A stretch of DNA of 64,000 bases, taken from the NCBI RefSeq assembly GCF_000813425.1, contig NZ_JWIB01000034.1, forward strand, positions 1-64,000, written 5' to 3'. Under the pieces are notes generated by a model. That model was not told the origin of the DNA and ran no database searches. It saw only the letters and a list, made by a program, of their open reading frames with translations. The stretch comes from Sporosarcina sp. ZBG7A (GTDB lineage Bacteria; Bacillota; Bacilli; Bacillales_A; Planococcaceae). Each line of letters starts with the position of its first letter. Within the stretch, counting starts at the first letter, position 1. This document shows positions 16,531 through 25,891 of this stretch, one piece after another. A program made the translations under genes and the position numbers.

Positions 16531-16589
16531 TGTACAATATACAATATAATTAATTGACTAACAGTTCAGACTCATAAATTGACTGTTAG
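16531..16589 (+). promoter_or_regulatory. Candidate GntR operators before the amidohydrolase operon
   Basis: Two symmetric sites occur between the terminator and the ATG at 16622. TGTACAATATACA (16531-16543) is TGTA-N5-TACA, similar to FadR-subfamily operators. CTAACAGT (16558-16565) and ACTGTTAG (16582-16589) are perfect inverted arms 16 bases apart. Which one the regulator binds is unknown. Confidence 0.4.
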
Positions 16590-16621
16590 GAAGTTGAAAA
16601 CCGCTAGGAGGTAAAAACAGC

Positions 16622-17740
16622 ATGAATAGTCATAATTTTGAATTAGCAAAGCAACTGCGTCATGATTTGCACCAACATCCTGAGCTCTCAAACGAAGAAG
16701 TATGGACCAAACAATACTTAATGGACTTTTTGAAAACGCATACAACTCACTTTGAGATTGTAGATAAAGGGACTTGGTTCTACGCAATCTATCGAGCAGG
16801 AGTGGATAAACCGTCCATTGCCTTCCGAGCCGATTTCGATGCCCTTCCAATGGACGAAGTCATTGACCTCCCCTGGGCATCTCAATATCCTGGAAAATCT
16901 CATAAGTGCGGACATGATGGGCATTCAGCAACACTAGCAGCTTTTGCGTTGGAGGTTGATCAAAACGGGGCGGACCAAAATATTTTCTGCCTCTTCCAAC
17001 CTGCTGAGGAAACTGGAGCCGGGGCGATTCAATGTGTAGAATTCATCGACGAACACCAGATTGATGAAATTTACGCCTATCACAATATGAGTGGTCTTCC
17101 ATTCAAAACAGTTGCTGTTAAAGATGGCACGATGTTGTGTGCATCTAAGGGGATGACTATTCAATTAACGGGTTCTCCCGCTCACGCAAGTCAACCTGAA
17201 AATGGTAAGAACCCCTCTCTAGCAATCGCAGATATCGTACAAGAGATTCCGAAATTCATTTCACCAGAACTTAATGAGGGACTAGTTCTATGCACGGTTG
17301 TCCAAATCGATTTAGGCGAGAAAGCATTTGGAATGTCCGCCTCAAAAGGAACGATTCGCTTAACCATTCGCGCCCTTCATGAAAAAGAGATGGACCGACT
17401 CCAAGAAAACCTAGAAAACTTTGCAACAGCACAAGCAAAAGAATATGGTTTGCAAGTTGCATTCGAGTACCAAGATGAGTTCCCTGAAACAGCGAACGCT
17501 AAAGAGTGTTCCGATGAAATCCGTCGTAGCGCAAAAGATAATGAGTTGGAAATCATCGAATTAGAAGATGCATTCCGTGGTTCTGAAGACTTCGGTCACT
17601 TTACAAAGTTGACAAAAGGAGCCTATTGCTTCGTTGGAAATGGTGAAAATTATCCGAACGTCCATACGAGCGAGTATGATTTTAGAGATGAATTGATCGA
17701 AACTGGGGTTACACTTTTTAAAGGAATCGCAAGAATCTAA
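16622..17740 (+). CDS. M20-family amidohydrolase
   Basis: A 372-residue metallo-amidase of the M20D type (hippurate hydrolase/N-acyl amino acid amidohydrolase group). Metal motifs are RADFDALPM, CGHDGHSATLAAFALE, FQPAEETGAGA and GSEDFGHFT; the dimerisation insert starts near KGMTIQLTGSPAHASQPE. It should cut an amide bond to release an amino acid and an acyl group inside the cell. It is first in an operon with a YfcC transporter and a second M20 enzyme. Start behind GCTAGGAGG. The substrate cannot be read from sequence. Confidence 0.88.
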   Translation: MNSHNFELAKQLRHDLHQHPELSNEEVWTKQYLMDFLKTHTTHFEIVDKGTWFYAIYRAGVDKPSIAFRADFDALPMDEVIDLPWASQYPGKSHKCGHDGHSATLAAFALEVDQNGADQNIFCLFQPAEETGAGAIQCVEFIDEHQIDEIYAYHNMSGLPFKTVAVKDGTMLCASKGMTIQLTGSPAHASQPENGKNPSLAIADIVQEIPKFISPELNEGLVLCTVVQIDLGEKAFGMSASKGTIRLTIRALHEKEMDRLQENLENFATAQAKEYGLQVAFEYQDEFPETANAKECSDEIRRSAKDNELEIIELEDAFRGSEDFGHFTKLTKGAYCFVGNGENYPNVHTSEYDFRDELIETGVTLFKGIARI

Positions 17741-17773
17741 AGTTGATCGATATGGGGAATTGGGGGAAATTTC

Positions 17774-19186
17774 ATGTCAAAGAAGGATAAGCGCAAAGGG
17801 TTTAACTTTCCACACGTATACATCATGTTTTTACTCGTTATGCTGCTAGTAGTGGTTTTGTCATGGATTGTGCCTAGTGGACAATATGAACGCGTGGTCG
17901 ACCCTGAAACGGGAATTGAGCAACTGAACACAGATGTTTTCAATTATGTGGACCAAGAAAATGCAATTGGATTTATGGACTTCTTTTCGGCTCTCCACAA
18001 TGGGGTTGTGCAATCTGCAGACATCATTGTCATGTTGCTTTTTGCCAGTGGTGCGCTCTATCTTCTTGAAAAGTCTGGTGCGATTGCAGCTGGGATCCAC
18101 AAACTCCTGCGAGTTGCTGCTGGAAAAGAAAAACTAATTATCTTTGTTTTACTCACCGTATTCGCGATCATGGGAACAATCGGTTTTGGTGAAGGTGGAA
18201 TACCTTTCATTCCACTTGCAATGGCTGTTGTCATGGGAATGGGATATGACCGAATCACGGCATTTGCGACATCCACAATGGGACTAGCGATTGGATTCAC
18301 TGCAGGTGCGGTGAACTTCTATACGACAGGTGTCAGTCAATCGATTGTGGGCTTACCTATCTATTCTGGTCTTACGTTCCGGATTATCTCTCTTGTAATC
18401 TTCATTGCTATCACCATAGTGTACATTCTTCGATATGCGAACAAAACGAAGGCAGACCCAACGAAAAGTATTGTCGCAGACGAATATTTAGCACACTTGG
18501 AAGATGCAAAAACAGCTACTTATGAAGAAGAACCATTTACATGGCCTCGAAAAATTGCGTTACTTGGATTAGTTGCTGTGTTAGTTGGTAGTGCATATGG
18601 TGCGATTCAACTCGGTTGGGGAATGCCTCAATTGTCTGCGGTCTATGCAATCTATGCCGTATTCTTAGTCATCATCTTGCGGTTGTCACCGAGTGAAGCA
18701 GCAGCTGATTTTGGGATTGGCGCTTCAAGACTTTTGCCAACAGCTCTGGCTATCGGGTTTGCTCGTTCTGTTATGATTTTGATGACGCAAGCTGAAATTA
18801 TAGATTCAGCCGTACACGCATTGGCTGGCCTTTTAAATAACACTGGATCCGTTGTAACGTTATTCGTATTGTTTTTAGTTGTGATATTCTTCAACTTCTT
18901 TGTTGTTTCTGGAAGTGGTAAGGCATTAATTTTGATGCCAATCATGGGGCCTTTAGGAAAGATACTTGGAATTAACCAACAAGTAATGGTTGTTGTCTAT
19001 CAATTCGGCGATGGGTTCACGAATTACTTATGGCCAACTTCCGGTGGATTAATGGCCGCACTTGGGATGTCAAATGTAAATTATGCGGATTGGGTGAAGT
19101 TCTCGTGGAAGTTATTCATGATTCTCCATTTCGTAGCGTTCATTTTAATCGTTATTGCTCAGTATATCGGACTTGGGCCAAGCTAA
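17774..19186 (+). CDS. YfcC-family transporter
   Basis: A 470-residue integral membrane protein of the YfcC/ArcD-like (C4-dicarboxylate anaerobic carrier-type, PF03606) family with about twelve membrane segments. The entry HVYIMFLLVMLLVVVLSWIV followed by PSGQYER is characteristic, as are GEGGIPFIPLA and the C-terminal VSGSGKALILMPIM and DGFTNYLWPTSGG. Relatives move amino acids, short peptides or dicarboxylates. Lying between two M20 amidohydrolases, it most likely imports their acylated or peptide substrate. Start behind GGGGGAAATTTC. Confidence 0.88.
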   Translation: MSKKDKRKGFNFPHVYIMFLLVMLLVVVLSWIVPSGQYERVVDPETGIEQLNTDVFNYVDQENAIGFMDFFSALHNGVVQSADIIVMLLFASGALYLLEKSGAIAAGIHKLLRVAAGKEKLIIFVLLTVFAIMGTIGFGEGGIPFIPLAMAVVMGMGYDRITAFATSTMGLAIGFTAGAVNFYTTGVSQSIVGLPIYSGLTFRIISLVIFIAITIVYILRYANKTKADPTKSIVADEYLAHLEDAKTATYEEEPFTWPRKIALLGLVAVLVGSAYGAIQLGWGMPQLSAVYAIYAVFLVIILRLSPSEAAADFGIGASRLLPTALAIGFARSVMILMTQAEIIDSAVHALAGLLNNTGSVVTLFVLFLVVIFFNFFVVSGSGKALILMPIMGPLGKILGINQQVMVVVYQFGDGFTNYLWPTSGGLMAALGMSNVNYADWVKFSWKLFMILHFVAFILIVIAQYIGLGPS

Positions 19187-19225
19187 CATTGGAATCATTA
19201 GTACGTAAACAAAGGAGATGTTTTC

Positions 19226-20449
19226 ATGACTAGTACTGTAGAAAATTCGATGACGTTAGAAGAACAGATAATCCAAGATCGTCGGTATTTGCATCAAAAT
19301 CCGGAACTTGGATTTGACTTACCTAATACGCAGCACTTCATACAACGACGGTTGGACGAAATTGGAATTGACCACAAGCCATGTGGAAAAGTTCCCGATG
19401 AAGTCCGGAAAAAGTATGCACGTGCTGGTTTTGCTGAGCAAGAGAATTGTACAGGAGTGATTGCAACGATTGGTTCAGGATCGCCTTGTATTCTACTACG
19501 TGCAGATATGGATGCCCTACCTATTGAAGAAGAGGTCGAATCGGAGTTTAAGTCAACAAAACCAGGCCTTATGCATGCTTGTGGACACGATTCCCACGTT
19601 GCGATGCTACTTGGTGCTGCTCAGATTTTGAAAGACCAGGAAGCTGAACTTCAAGGGACTGTGAAATTATTTTTCCAGCCTGGTGAAGAATGGGGATACG
19701 GTTCGAAGCTAATGATTGACGACGGCGCTCTTGAAAATCCGAAAGTGGATGCAGCATTCGGGATTCACATCATGCCTGACCAGGAAGCTGGCACCCTATC
19801 TGTTACGAAGGGTACAATCACTCAAGCAATGGATTCGTATATTGTGGATATTAAAGGATACGGCGGTCATAGTTCTCAGCCACATAAGACGATTGACGCG
19901 AATATGATCTTGAACCAGCTGTATACAAGCCTGAATCTACTCATGACTCGCGAATCGGATCCGAAACAGAATGTGACGTTTTCCGTTGGTTCTATGAGTG
20001 GTGGTACTGTAACCAATGTCATTCCTGAAAGAGCTATATTAAGTGGAAACATGCGTAGTTTCGACCAAGCCACACGTGATCATTTGTGCGAAAGGATCCC
20101 AGAGATGATTGAACATGTCGTGAAAGCATGGCGCGGAGAATATACCATCACAGAATTCCATACACCTACGACGTATAATGATCCTGACTTTGTCGATCAA
20201 ATCAGTGGTTCACTTGAAACCGTAATGGGATCTGAAAACATGGTGGACTTAGGAGCCATCAATGGTTCTGAAGACTTTTCATATATTTCTCAAAGTGTTC
20301 CTTCTGCATTTGTCATTTTGGGGACAGGTAAAGAAGGAGAAGCACCCGTTCACAATCCACGAATGGTCCAAGATGAAAGCATCTTCAAGTATGGAGCAGA
20401 ACTGCATGCAAAAGTTGCAATGGATTGGCTGAAAGGTCAACATAAGTGA
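19226..20449 (+). CDS. M20-family amidohydrolase, longer form
   Basis: A 407-residue M20D enzyme with motifs RADMDALPIEEEVE, MHACGHDSHVAMLLGAAQIL, FQPGEEWGYGSKLM, GIHIMPDQ and NGSEDFSYI. It has an insert of about 20 residues before the first metal motif (PCGKVPDEVRKKYARAGFAE) that the upstream 372-residue enzyme lacks, so the two are distinct paralogues and probably act on different amides. Last gene of the operon, followed by a strong terminator. Start behind AAAGGAGATG. Confidence 0.88.
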   Translation: MTSTVENSMTLEEQIIQDRRYLHQNPELGFDLPNTQHFIQRRLDEIGIDHKPCGKVPDEVRKKYARAGFAEQENCTGVIATIGSGSPCILLRADMDALPIEEEVESEFKSTKPGLMHACGHDSHVAMLLGAAQILKDQEAELQGTVKLFFQPGEEWGYGSKLMIDDGALENPKVDAAFGIHIMPDQEAGTLSVTKGTITQAMDSYIVDIKGYGGHSSQPHKTIDANMILNQLYTSLNLLMTRESDPKQNVTFSVGSMSGGTVTNVIPERAILSGNMRSFDQATRDHLCERIPEMIEHVVKAWRGEYTITEFHTPTTYNDPDFVDQISGSLETVMGSENMVDLGAINGSEDFSYISQSVPSAFVILGTGKEGEAPVHNPRMVQDESIFKYGAELHAKVAMDWLKGQHK

Positions 20450-20464
20450 TTCCTATCTAATTGT

Positions 20465-20507
20465 AAAAAAGCAACCGCCACTGGATTCCAGAGGCGGTTG
20501 CTTTTTG
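20465..20507 (+). terminator. Strong terminator after the amidohydrolase operon
   Basis: AAAAAAGCAACCGCC pairs with GGCGGTTGCTTTTT around a 13-base loop. It lies between convergent operons and can serve both. Confidence 0.92.
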
Positions 20508-20552
20508 TATATTTTTTTGATGAAATCTCCTTTATATTTAGGGGCAGAATTC

Positions 20553-22292
20553 TTACTTCGGAATGACTGGCAAGACGATATGCGTTGGATACTGTGCACC
20601 ATGGTGTATAACTTGATTTGCTTTTACCATTTCAACCGTATCTTTTGTTGTGTTTCCAGTATTAGGATTGACCTCATATCGAGGGAAGTTACTCGATGCT
20701 ATTTCAAGTCGGATAGCGTGTCCTGGTAAAAACACATTACTAGTCGCCCATAGATCAATTTCGTATCCTACTACTTCGCCTGCTAGTGGGACTGATTCGA
20801 TCCCCTTCTGTCTGTACTTCGCCCGAACAATTCCATCTGCTAGGTTATATGCCGTACCGTCCGGCAAAACGTCTACTAATTTCGCTGTAAAATCTGTATC
20901 CACTGCATCTGAAGACGCCCATAACTTCATTGTGATCCAACCTGTCACTTCTACTGGTTCTGATAATGGTGTGGTTGTGTAAACAGCCACATCACTTCGA
21001 GTCTCAATCTCTCTCTGATCTCGCGGACCTGAATTTCTTCCTTTGTAGAATAACGTACCCCCACCGCGGCTTGGTACAGGATTTTCAGGATCATGTACAT
21101 ACTGATCTTCACTTGCTTGTGCAGGTTTTGTCCATGTTAAACGCCCCGCAGAATTATCCGTATTTGCTAGACCATCACTTTCTGTATAAAGTGGGGTATA
21201 CTCTGTTCTCTTCAATGGCCATTCTTTTTCAGAACGCCACTCATTCGTCCCCATAACAAATAACTTAACAGGATCTTCGGATTCGTGAATACTAGTATGC
21301 TCTTCCTTCAACCAATAATTGAACCAATCAATGTGAAGAGACGTAATATCATCTTTTCCCTCGATTGCATGGCCGGATGCATACGATCCAAATGCACGTT
21401 CTCCAATATCCGAATCCACGTAGCCATGAGACCACGGACCGACGATTAACTTTTGGTTATGATGAGGGTTTTGCATGTCTTCAAAATTCTTCAATGTCGG
21501 TGCTAAGTGGCTATCATACCAACCTGCTAAATGGTACGCAGGAATCTGCACGCCATTACTTGTTCCCAATCGTTTTTTCGTCTCTTTTTGCAATTCTTTT
21601 TGAAAATCACTCAAGAAATACTTTTCAAAGAACGGTACAAGTTCAGGATGCTTTTGGATTGGAGGCCAATTATTAAACGGTACCGCTTTGTGGGACTCCT
21701 CGATATGATCCAAGTCGTATGCGATTTCTTTCATTGCCGCTTCGTAATTTTCTGTCCCCACTCGCTTCAAATAATCATAACTGATTGAGTCCAGCATCCA
21801 TGTCTGAGCAGAAGCTAATTCAACGACTCCATTCCGGGAAAACATATCTCTTTCTGCTACATTCCCCGTCATCGCAGGAAACAGTACTTTAAGGGAAGGT
21901 GGACGTTCCAAGGCTGCATACAGTTGAGTGAATCCATAATACGAGAGACCGAACATGCCAACTTTCCCATTGGAATACGGTAATTTCGCAGCCCATTCCA
22001 CCGTGTCGTACCCATCCTCAAACTCTTGTATGAACGGCGCAAACTCTCCTTCTGATGCAAAACGACCTCTAACGTCTTGAATGATGACGACGTATCCTGA
22101 TAGTGCAATTCGGATAGGATCGATATACCGATGCGAAAAATCAGGCAAATTTTTATTGTACGGCAATCGCGTCAGAACGACTGGATAGATGCCATCACCT
22201 GAAGGTCGGTAAATATTTGCATATAACGTCACCCCATCTCGCATTTTACTAGGGACTTCCCTGTCTATTATCACCTGTTGGGTAGTTACCAT
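20553..22292 (-). CDS. CocE/NonD-type alpha/beta hydrolase, possible acylcarnitine hydrolase
   Basis: A 579-residue serine hydrolase of the X-Pro dipeptidyl-peptidase/CocE family. The nucleophile is Ser in MFGLSYYGFTQ; the oxyanion region is VVIIQDVRGRFASEGEF and the catalytic His is in VGPWSHGYVD. A C-terminal jelly-roll domain begins near GGGTLFYKGRNSGPRDQ. I chose the ATG at 22292, nine bases after AAAGGA. It is the last gene of the carnitine operon. Pseudomonas operons of this pathway also end with a hydrolase (HocS) that frees carnitine from short acylcarnitines. The same job is inferred here, although the hydrolase family differs. Confidence 0.8.
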   Translation of the reverse strand: MVTTQQVIIDREVPSKMRDGVTLYANIYRPSGDGIYPVVLTRLPYNKNLPDFSHRYIDPIRIALSGYVVIIQDVRGRFASEGEFAPFIQEFEDGYDTVEWAAKLPYSNGKVGMFGLSYYGFTQLYAALERPPSLKVLFPAMTGNVAERDMFSRNGVVELASAQTWMLDSISYDYLKRVGTENYEAAMKEIAYDLDHIEESHKAVPFNNWPPIQKHPELVPFFEKYFLSDFQKELQKETKKRLGTSNGVQIPAYHLAGWYDSHLAPTLKNFEDMQNPHHNQKLIVGPWSHGYVDSDIGERAFGSYASGHAIEGKDDITSLHIDWFNYWLKEEHTSIHESEDPVKLFVMGTNEWRSEKEWPLKRTEYTPLYTESDGLANTDNSAGRLTWTKPAQASEDQYVHDPENPVPSRGGGTLFYKGRNSGPRDQREIETRSDVAVYTTTPLSEPVEVTGWITMKLWASSDAVDTDFTAKLVDVLPDGTAYNLADGIVRAKYRQKGIESVPLAGEVVGYEIDLWATSNVFLPGHAIRLEIASSNFPRYEVNPNTGNTTKDTVEMVKANQVIHHGAQYPTHIVLPVIPK

Positions 22293-22372
22293 GTCAAAAC
22301 ATCCTTTCTTTTGCAGATGAAAATCAGTCCTGCACGAACGCGATAGCTCGCTCTTCACACAGGACCAAACTA

Positions 22373-23248
22373 TTACTTACCTAACATTTCATCCACTTTA
22401 TCTTGGTTGTTGTCAATCCATTCTTGAGCCACGACTTCCGGGTCTGTTCCTTCATTTTCAATTTCTTCAATCATATTTTCTACATCATCAATTGAGATAC
22501 TCCAGTTGCTGAGGAATTCATAGACGTCCGTGCTGTTCTTTTTCAACTCTTTGTTAGTAATCACTTTTACTGACGCTGTCTGGAAGAAATTTTGTTCGTC
22601 TTCGAGCACTTTTAGGTCAAATTTGTTGAACATTGTATGTGGGCGCCATCCGTAGAACACGACAGGCTCATTGCTCGACATCTTGCGCTGAGCTTGTGCT
22701 AACATGCCGCCCTCAGAAGAGTTCACTTGTTTTAAGTCCAAGTCATATCCTTCAAGCATTTCGTTAATGATTCCTGTTGCACTTGCACCATCTTCAATTC
22801 CATACATTTCGTTATTGAATTGTTTTTCTTTTCCCTTAATGTCACTTACGCTGTTAATGTCTTTCATATAAGTAGGGACTACCATACCAGTCTGAACATC
22901 ATCATAACTTACAGCAGTTTCCTCAATATTATCTTTATACTTTTCGATATGCTTTTCGTGAGCCGGTAACCATGCATCCATGAATACGTCTATGTCACCA
23001 CGTGAAAGACCGATGTAGACGTTTCCAGCATCTGCTTTGATTTCTTTCACTTCATACCCCATATCTTCGATGATCAGCTTAGCAATTTTTGTTGGTGGAA
23101 CTGTACTCGTCCAGGGTGTCACACCGAATGTAATCGTTTTGTCTTCACTTGCACCAGCAGTGGACTTGTCTTTGCTATCGTCCGATCCACAAGCACCTAA
23201 CATTAACATCGACGCTGCTAACAAACTTCCTAATACTCTTTTCTTCAA
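22373..23248 (-). CDS. Carnitine/glycine betaine ABC transporter substrate-binding lipoprotein
   Basis: A 291-residue OpuAC/ProX-type binding protein. The signal ends in a lipobox, LMLGAC, so it is anchored outside the membrane by a lipid. The mature protein has the family pattern ITFGVTPWTSTVPPTKIAKL, DAWLPAHEKHIEKY, and VVFYGWRPHTMF, whose tryptophans form the aromatic cage for a quaternary ammonium group. It follows the permease gene and precedes the CocE gene. Operon context suggests carnitine or acylcarnitine as the ligand, as for CaiX; glycine betaine is also possible. Confidence 0.88.
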   Translation of the reverse strand: MKKRVLGSLLAASMLMLGACGSDDSKDKSTAGASEDKTITFGVTPWTSTVPPTKIAKLIIEDMGYEVKEIKADAGNVYIGLSRGDIDVFMDAWLPAHEKHIEKYKDNIEETAVSYDDVQTGMVVPTYMKDINSVSDIKGKEKQFNNEMYGIEDGASATGIINEMLEGYDLDLKQVNSSEGGMLAQAQRKMSSNEPVVFYGWRPHTMFNKFDLKVLEDEQNFFQTASVKVITNKELKKNSTDVYEFLSNWSISIDDVENMIEEIENEGTDPEVVAQEWIDNNQDKVDEMLGK

Positions 23249-23276
23249 TATAATCGCTCCTCTTTGAATTTAAGAT

Positions 23277-24107
23277 TTAAGATTTCTTCCCTATACTTTG
23301 TGTGATCCGATCCAAGATAATGGCGAGCACAACGATTGCCAGTCCACCTGTCAACCCAAGTCCAACGTTTACGGTTGAAATACCCGTCAATACCGTATCT
23401 CCGAGTCCCGGCGCACCGATCATAGACGCGATAACCGCCATAGAAAGAGATAACATCATTGTCTGATTGACACCTGCCATGATTGTCGGAACTGCTAAAG
23501 GCAACTGTACTTTCAACAACAATTGCCACTTAGTGGAGCCGAATGCTTTTGATGCTTCAATCACTTCTTCTGGTGCTTGTCTAATACCGAGGCTCGTCAT
23601 TCGAACTGCGGGTGGCGTCGCGAATACGAATGTTGCAATCACAGCTGGAACACTCCCAAGCCCGAATAACAAGATTGCCGGAATGAGATAGACGAAACTT
23701 GGTAACGTTTGCATGAAGTCCAAGATCGGACGGACAATTCGATCCGCTGTCTTATTCAATGCCGTCAAGATTCCTACTGGAACCCCGATTCCCACTGAAA
23801 TAATTGTAGAGACGATGACAATAGACACCGTTTGTATAGACTCCGACCACAAATCTACGGCTCCTATGTAAAACCCGCCAATTAATGCGAATAAAGCAAG
23901 CCCTTTTCCTGAAGCCTTCCAAGCGACGATTACAATTAGAATGACGAGAACTTCAGCAGGGATGAAAAGCATAAATGAGGTGACCATATCGATGAAAGCG
24001 CGTAACATGTCACTGATTTTGTCGAAGAAACCGGCAGTATTTGGGAGAAGCCAGTTGTCCACAAAATTATTTGTATAGTCTTCAATAGGTAAATCGAAGT
24101 AGTTCAT
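23277..24107 (-). CDS. Quaternary amine ABC transporter permease
   Basis: A 276-residue OpuAB/ProW-type permease with about six membrane spans. The coupling motif EAA is visible as EEVIEASKAFGSTKWQLLLK, and the tail carries ITQSIGKK. The N-terminus has the family signature IDMVTSFMLFIPAEVLVIL. The start codon overlaps the stop of the ATPase gene by four bases (ATGA), so they are co-translated. It forms the membrane channel for the binding protein encoded downstream. Confidence 0.92.
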   Translation of the reverse strand: MNYFDLPIEDYTNNFVDNWLLPNTAGFFDKISDMLRAFIDMVTSFMLFIPAEVLVILIVIVAWKASGKGLALFALIGGFYIGAVDLWSESIQTVSIVIVSTIISVGIGVPVGILTALNKTADRIVRPILDFMQTLPSFVYLIPAILLFGLGSVPAVIATFVFATPPAVRMTSLGIRQAPEEVIEASKAFGSTKWQLLLKVQLPLAVPTIMAGVNQTMMLSLSMAVIASMIGAPGLGDTVLTGISTVNVGLGLTGGLAIVVLAIILDRITQSIGKKS

Positions 24108-25327
24108 CGTGACATCACCTCACTCGTTTCAGTCTCCAAGTCATTCTCCACTTCCTTCCCAAGTACAAGACCTGACAGGATTGATACACGAGAAATGATT
24201 CCTAATAGCTTGTTGTCTTCCACAACAGTAATGGGATATTTGGAGTCTACAGCGATTTCAATGAGTTCACTTAGTGGAGTAGTAGGAGGTACGGATAGCA
24301 CGTCTTGAATTAAGATGTCTTTTAGTGGAATATCTTCTTTGTATGCTTTAATAGCATCGTCAATCGTCAGCAATCCCTTGAACTCATCATCTTTACCGAC
24401 AACAAAAATACTGGATGCTCCAACCTCTTCCATTTTTCGAATCGCCATCCGATGTCCGTCTTTATGCGTCATAACAACCTCAGGACGCTTCATAACATGA
24501 GAGGCTTCTAAAATCTTTGAACGATCAACGTCTCTTACGAAATCTGCTACATAATCATCAGCTGGGTTTTCTAGAATGTGCTCAGCAGATCCTATTTGAA
24601 CAATAGCGCCATCTTTCATAATCGCAATTCGATCTCCTAGTTTCAGAGCTTCGTCCAAATCATGGGTAATAAACAAGATTGTCTTACCAAGCTTACTTTG
24701 CAAACTGATCAGTTCGTTTTGCATTTCTTTTCGGATAATCGGATCGAGTGCACTGAAAGCTTCATCCATCAGCAGAATATCTGCATCATTCGTCAATGCG
24801 CGAGCGATACCGACCCGTTGCTGCATACCACCACTCAGTTCTGTAGGATAACTATCCTCATAGCCTTTCAAACCCACATCCTCTAGTGTTTTGCGTGCCT
24901 TTGCTTCTCGTTCTTCTTTTTTCACACCTTGAATTTCTAACCCATATGCTACATTACTCAAGATGGTACGGTGCGGCAGTAGTCCAAAATTCTGAAACAC
25001 CATGCCTAGCTTTTTCCTTCGGGTATTCAATAAATCTGTCGTATTCATTTTTGTCAAATTCTCGCCATCAATCAGAATTTCTCCGCTCGTCGGTTCGATT
25101 AACCGATTGACTAAACGAATCAGGGTCGACTTCCCACTTCCTGATAGTCCCATAATGACGAAAAACTCGCCTTCTTCCACGCTGAATGTCGCTTTATTAA
25201 CTCCGACTGTCATTCCAGTTTTCTTCAGTATTTCAGACTTTTCACGACCCTCTTCTAATAACTTCATTCCTTGTGAAGGATGTGAACCAAATATTTTAGT
25301 TAAATCTTTCACTTCAATTTTACTCAT
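24104..25327 (-). CDS. Quaternary amine ABC transporter ATPase with CBS domains
   Basis: A 407-residue OpuAA/ProV-type ATPase. Walker A is GLSGSGKSTLIRLVNRLIEP, signature LSGGMQQRVGIARALT, Walker B ILLMDEAFSALDP, and the His switch LFITHDLDEAL. Residues about 275-395 form a pair of CBS domains, which in OpuA sense ionic strength or nucleotides and gate transport. It powers uptake through the permease. It lies about 70 bases downstream of the thioesterase gene on the same strand, with no terminator between, so it is part of the carnitine operon. Confidence 0.93.
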   Translation of the reverse strand: MSKIEVKDLTKIFGSHPSQGMKLLEEGREKSEILKKTGMTVGVNKATFSVEEGEFFVIMGLSGSGKSTLIRLVNRLIEPTSGEILIDGENLTKMNTTDLLNTRRKKLGMVFQNFGLLPHRTILSNVAYGLEIQGVKKEEREAKARKTLEDVGLKGYEDSYPTELSGGMQQRVGIARALTNDADILLMDEAFSALDPIIRKEMQNELISLQSKLGKTILFITHDLDEALKLGDRIAIMKDGAIVQIGSAEHILENPADDYVADFVRDVDRSKILEASHVMKRPEVVMTHKDGHRMAIRKMEEVGASSIFVVGKDDEFKGLLTIDDAIKAYKEDIPLKDILIQDVLSVPPTTPLSELIEIAVDSKYPITVVEDNKLLGIISRVSILSGLVLGKEVENDLETETSEVMSR

Positions 25328-25395
25328 TATATTTCCCCTTTAGCAGTAGCCAGTGGAGAGAAGAACTTGCGTTGAACGCGAAATTGTATGGGTAC

Positions 25396-25866
25396 TTAGC
25401 GTCTAATGCCAATTCTCCGACCCGCTTGTTTCGGAAGTTCCAACTGACTATCTGTACTTGCGATTTTTTCTATAACGTGTGAAATGGAATCTGGAAACGG
25501 ACCTGGCTTTCCAGTATCCGTATTCATGCCCATCAACATTTGTTCGCTCGTTGCCACGAGTTCTTGCCCGCTGTTCCACATATTGAAGAAGATATGTACT
25601 CTCTTTTCATCTGTATCCAGAAGTTGCATCGTAATGGTTAATCGTTCTCCTTCATTCGCTTCTAGTAGATAACAAATATGTGTTTCTAATGTAAATAACG
25701 TATAGCTATTCGTGGTGCGCGCTTGCTCATGTAAGTCAATATGCTCCATAAATGCATCCACAGCCAAACTGAATACTTTTGAATATGCGGCATCATTCAT
25801 ATGACCGTTATAATCTACCCATTCTGGCTGCACGAGGCTTGAATACGTAAAAGTTGTCTTCTCCAT
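25396..25866 (-). CDS. cdhB: Betainyl-CoA thioesterase CdhB
   Basis: A 156-residue hot-dog fold thioesterase of the 4-hydroxybenzoyl-CoA type, with the signature QPEWVDYNGHMNDAAYSKVF, where the Asp is catalytic and the Asn-Gly-His-Met segment lies at the active site. It is the third gene of the dehydrogenase cluster and should release glycine betaine and CoA from betainyl-CoA, the last step of carnitine conversion. The start at 25866 follows AGGGGGT by seven bases; a frame from 25887 includes that site as codons. Assignment rests on family plus gene order. Confidence 0.82.
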   Translation of the reverse strand: MEKTTFTYSSLVQPEWVDYNGHMNDAAYSKVFSLAVDAFMEHIDLHEQARTTNSYTLFTLETHICYLLEANEGERLTITMQLLDTDEKRVHIFFNMWNSGQELVATSEQMLMGMNTDTGKPGPFPDSISHVIEKIASTDSQLELPKQAGRRIGIRR

Positions 25867-25891
25867 TTGAGAGACCCCCTGTTCCAACTGA

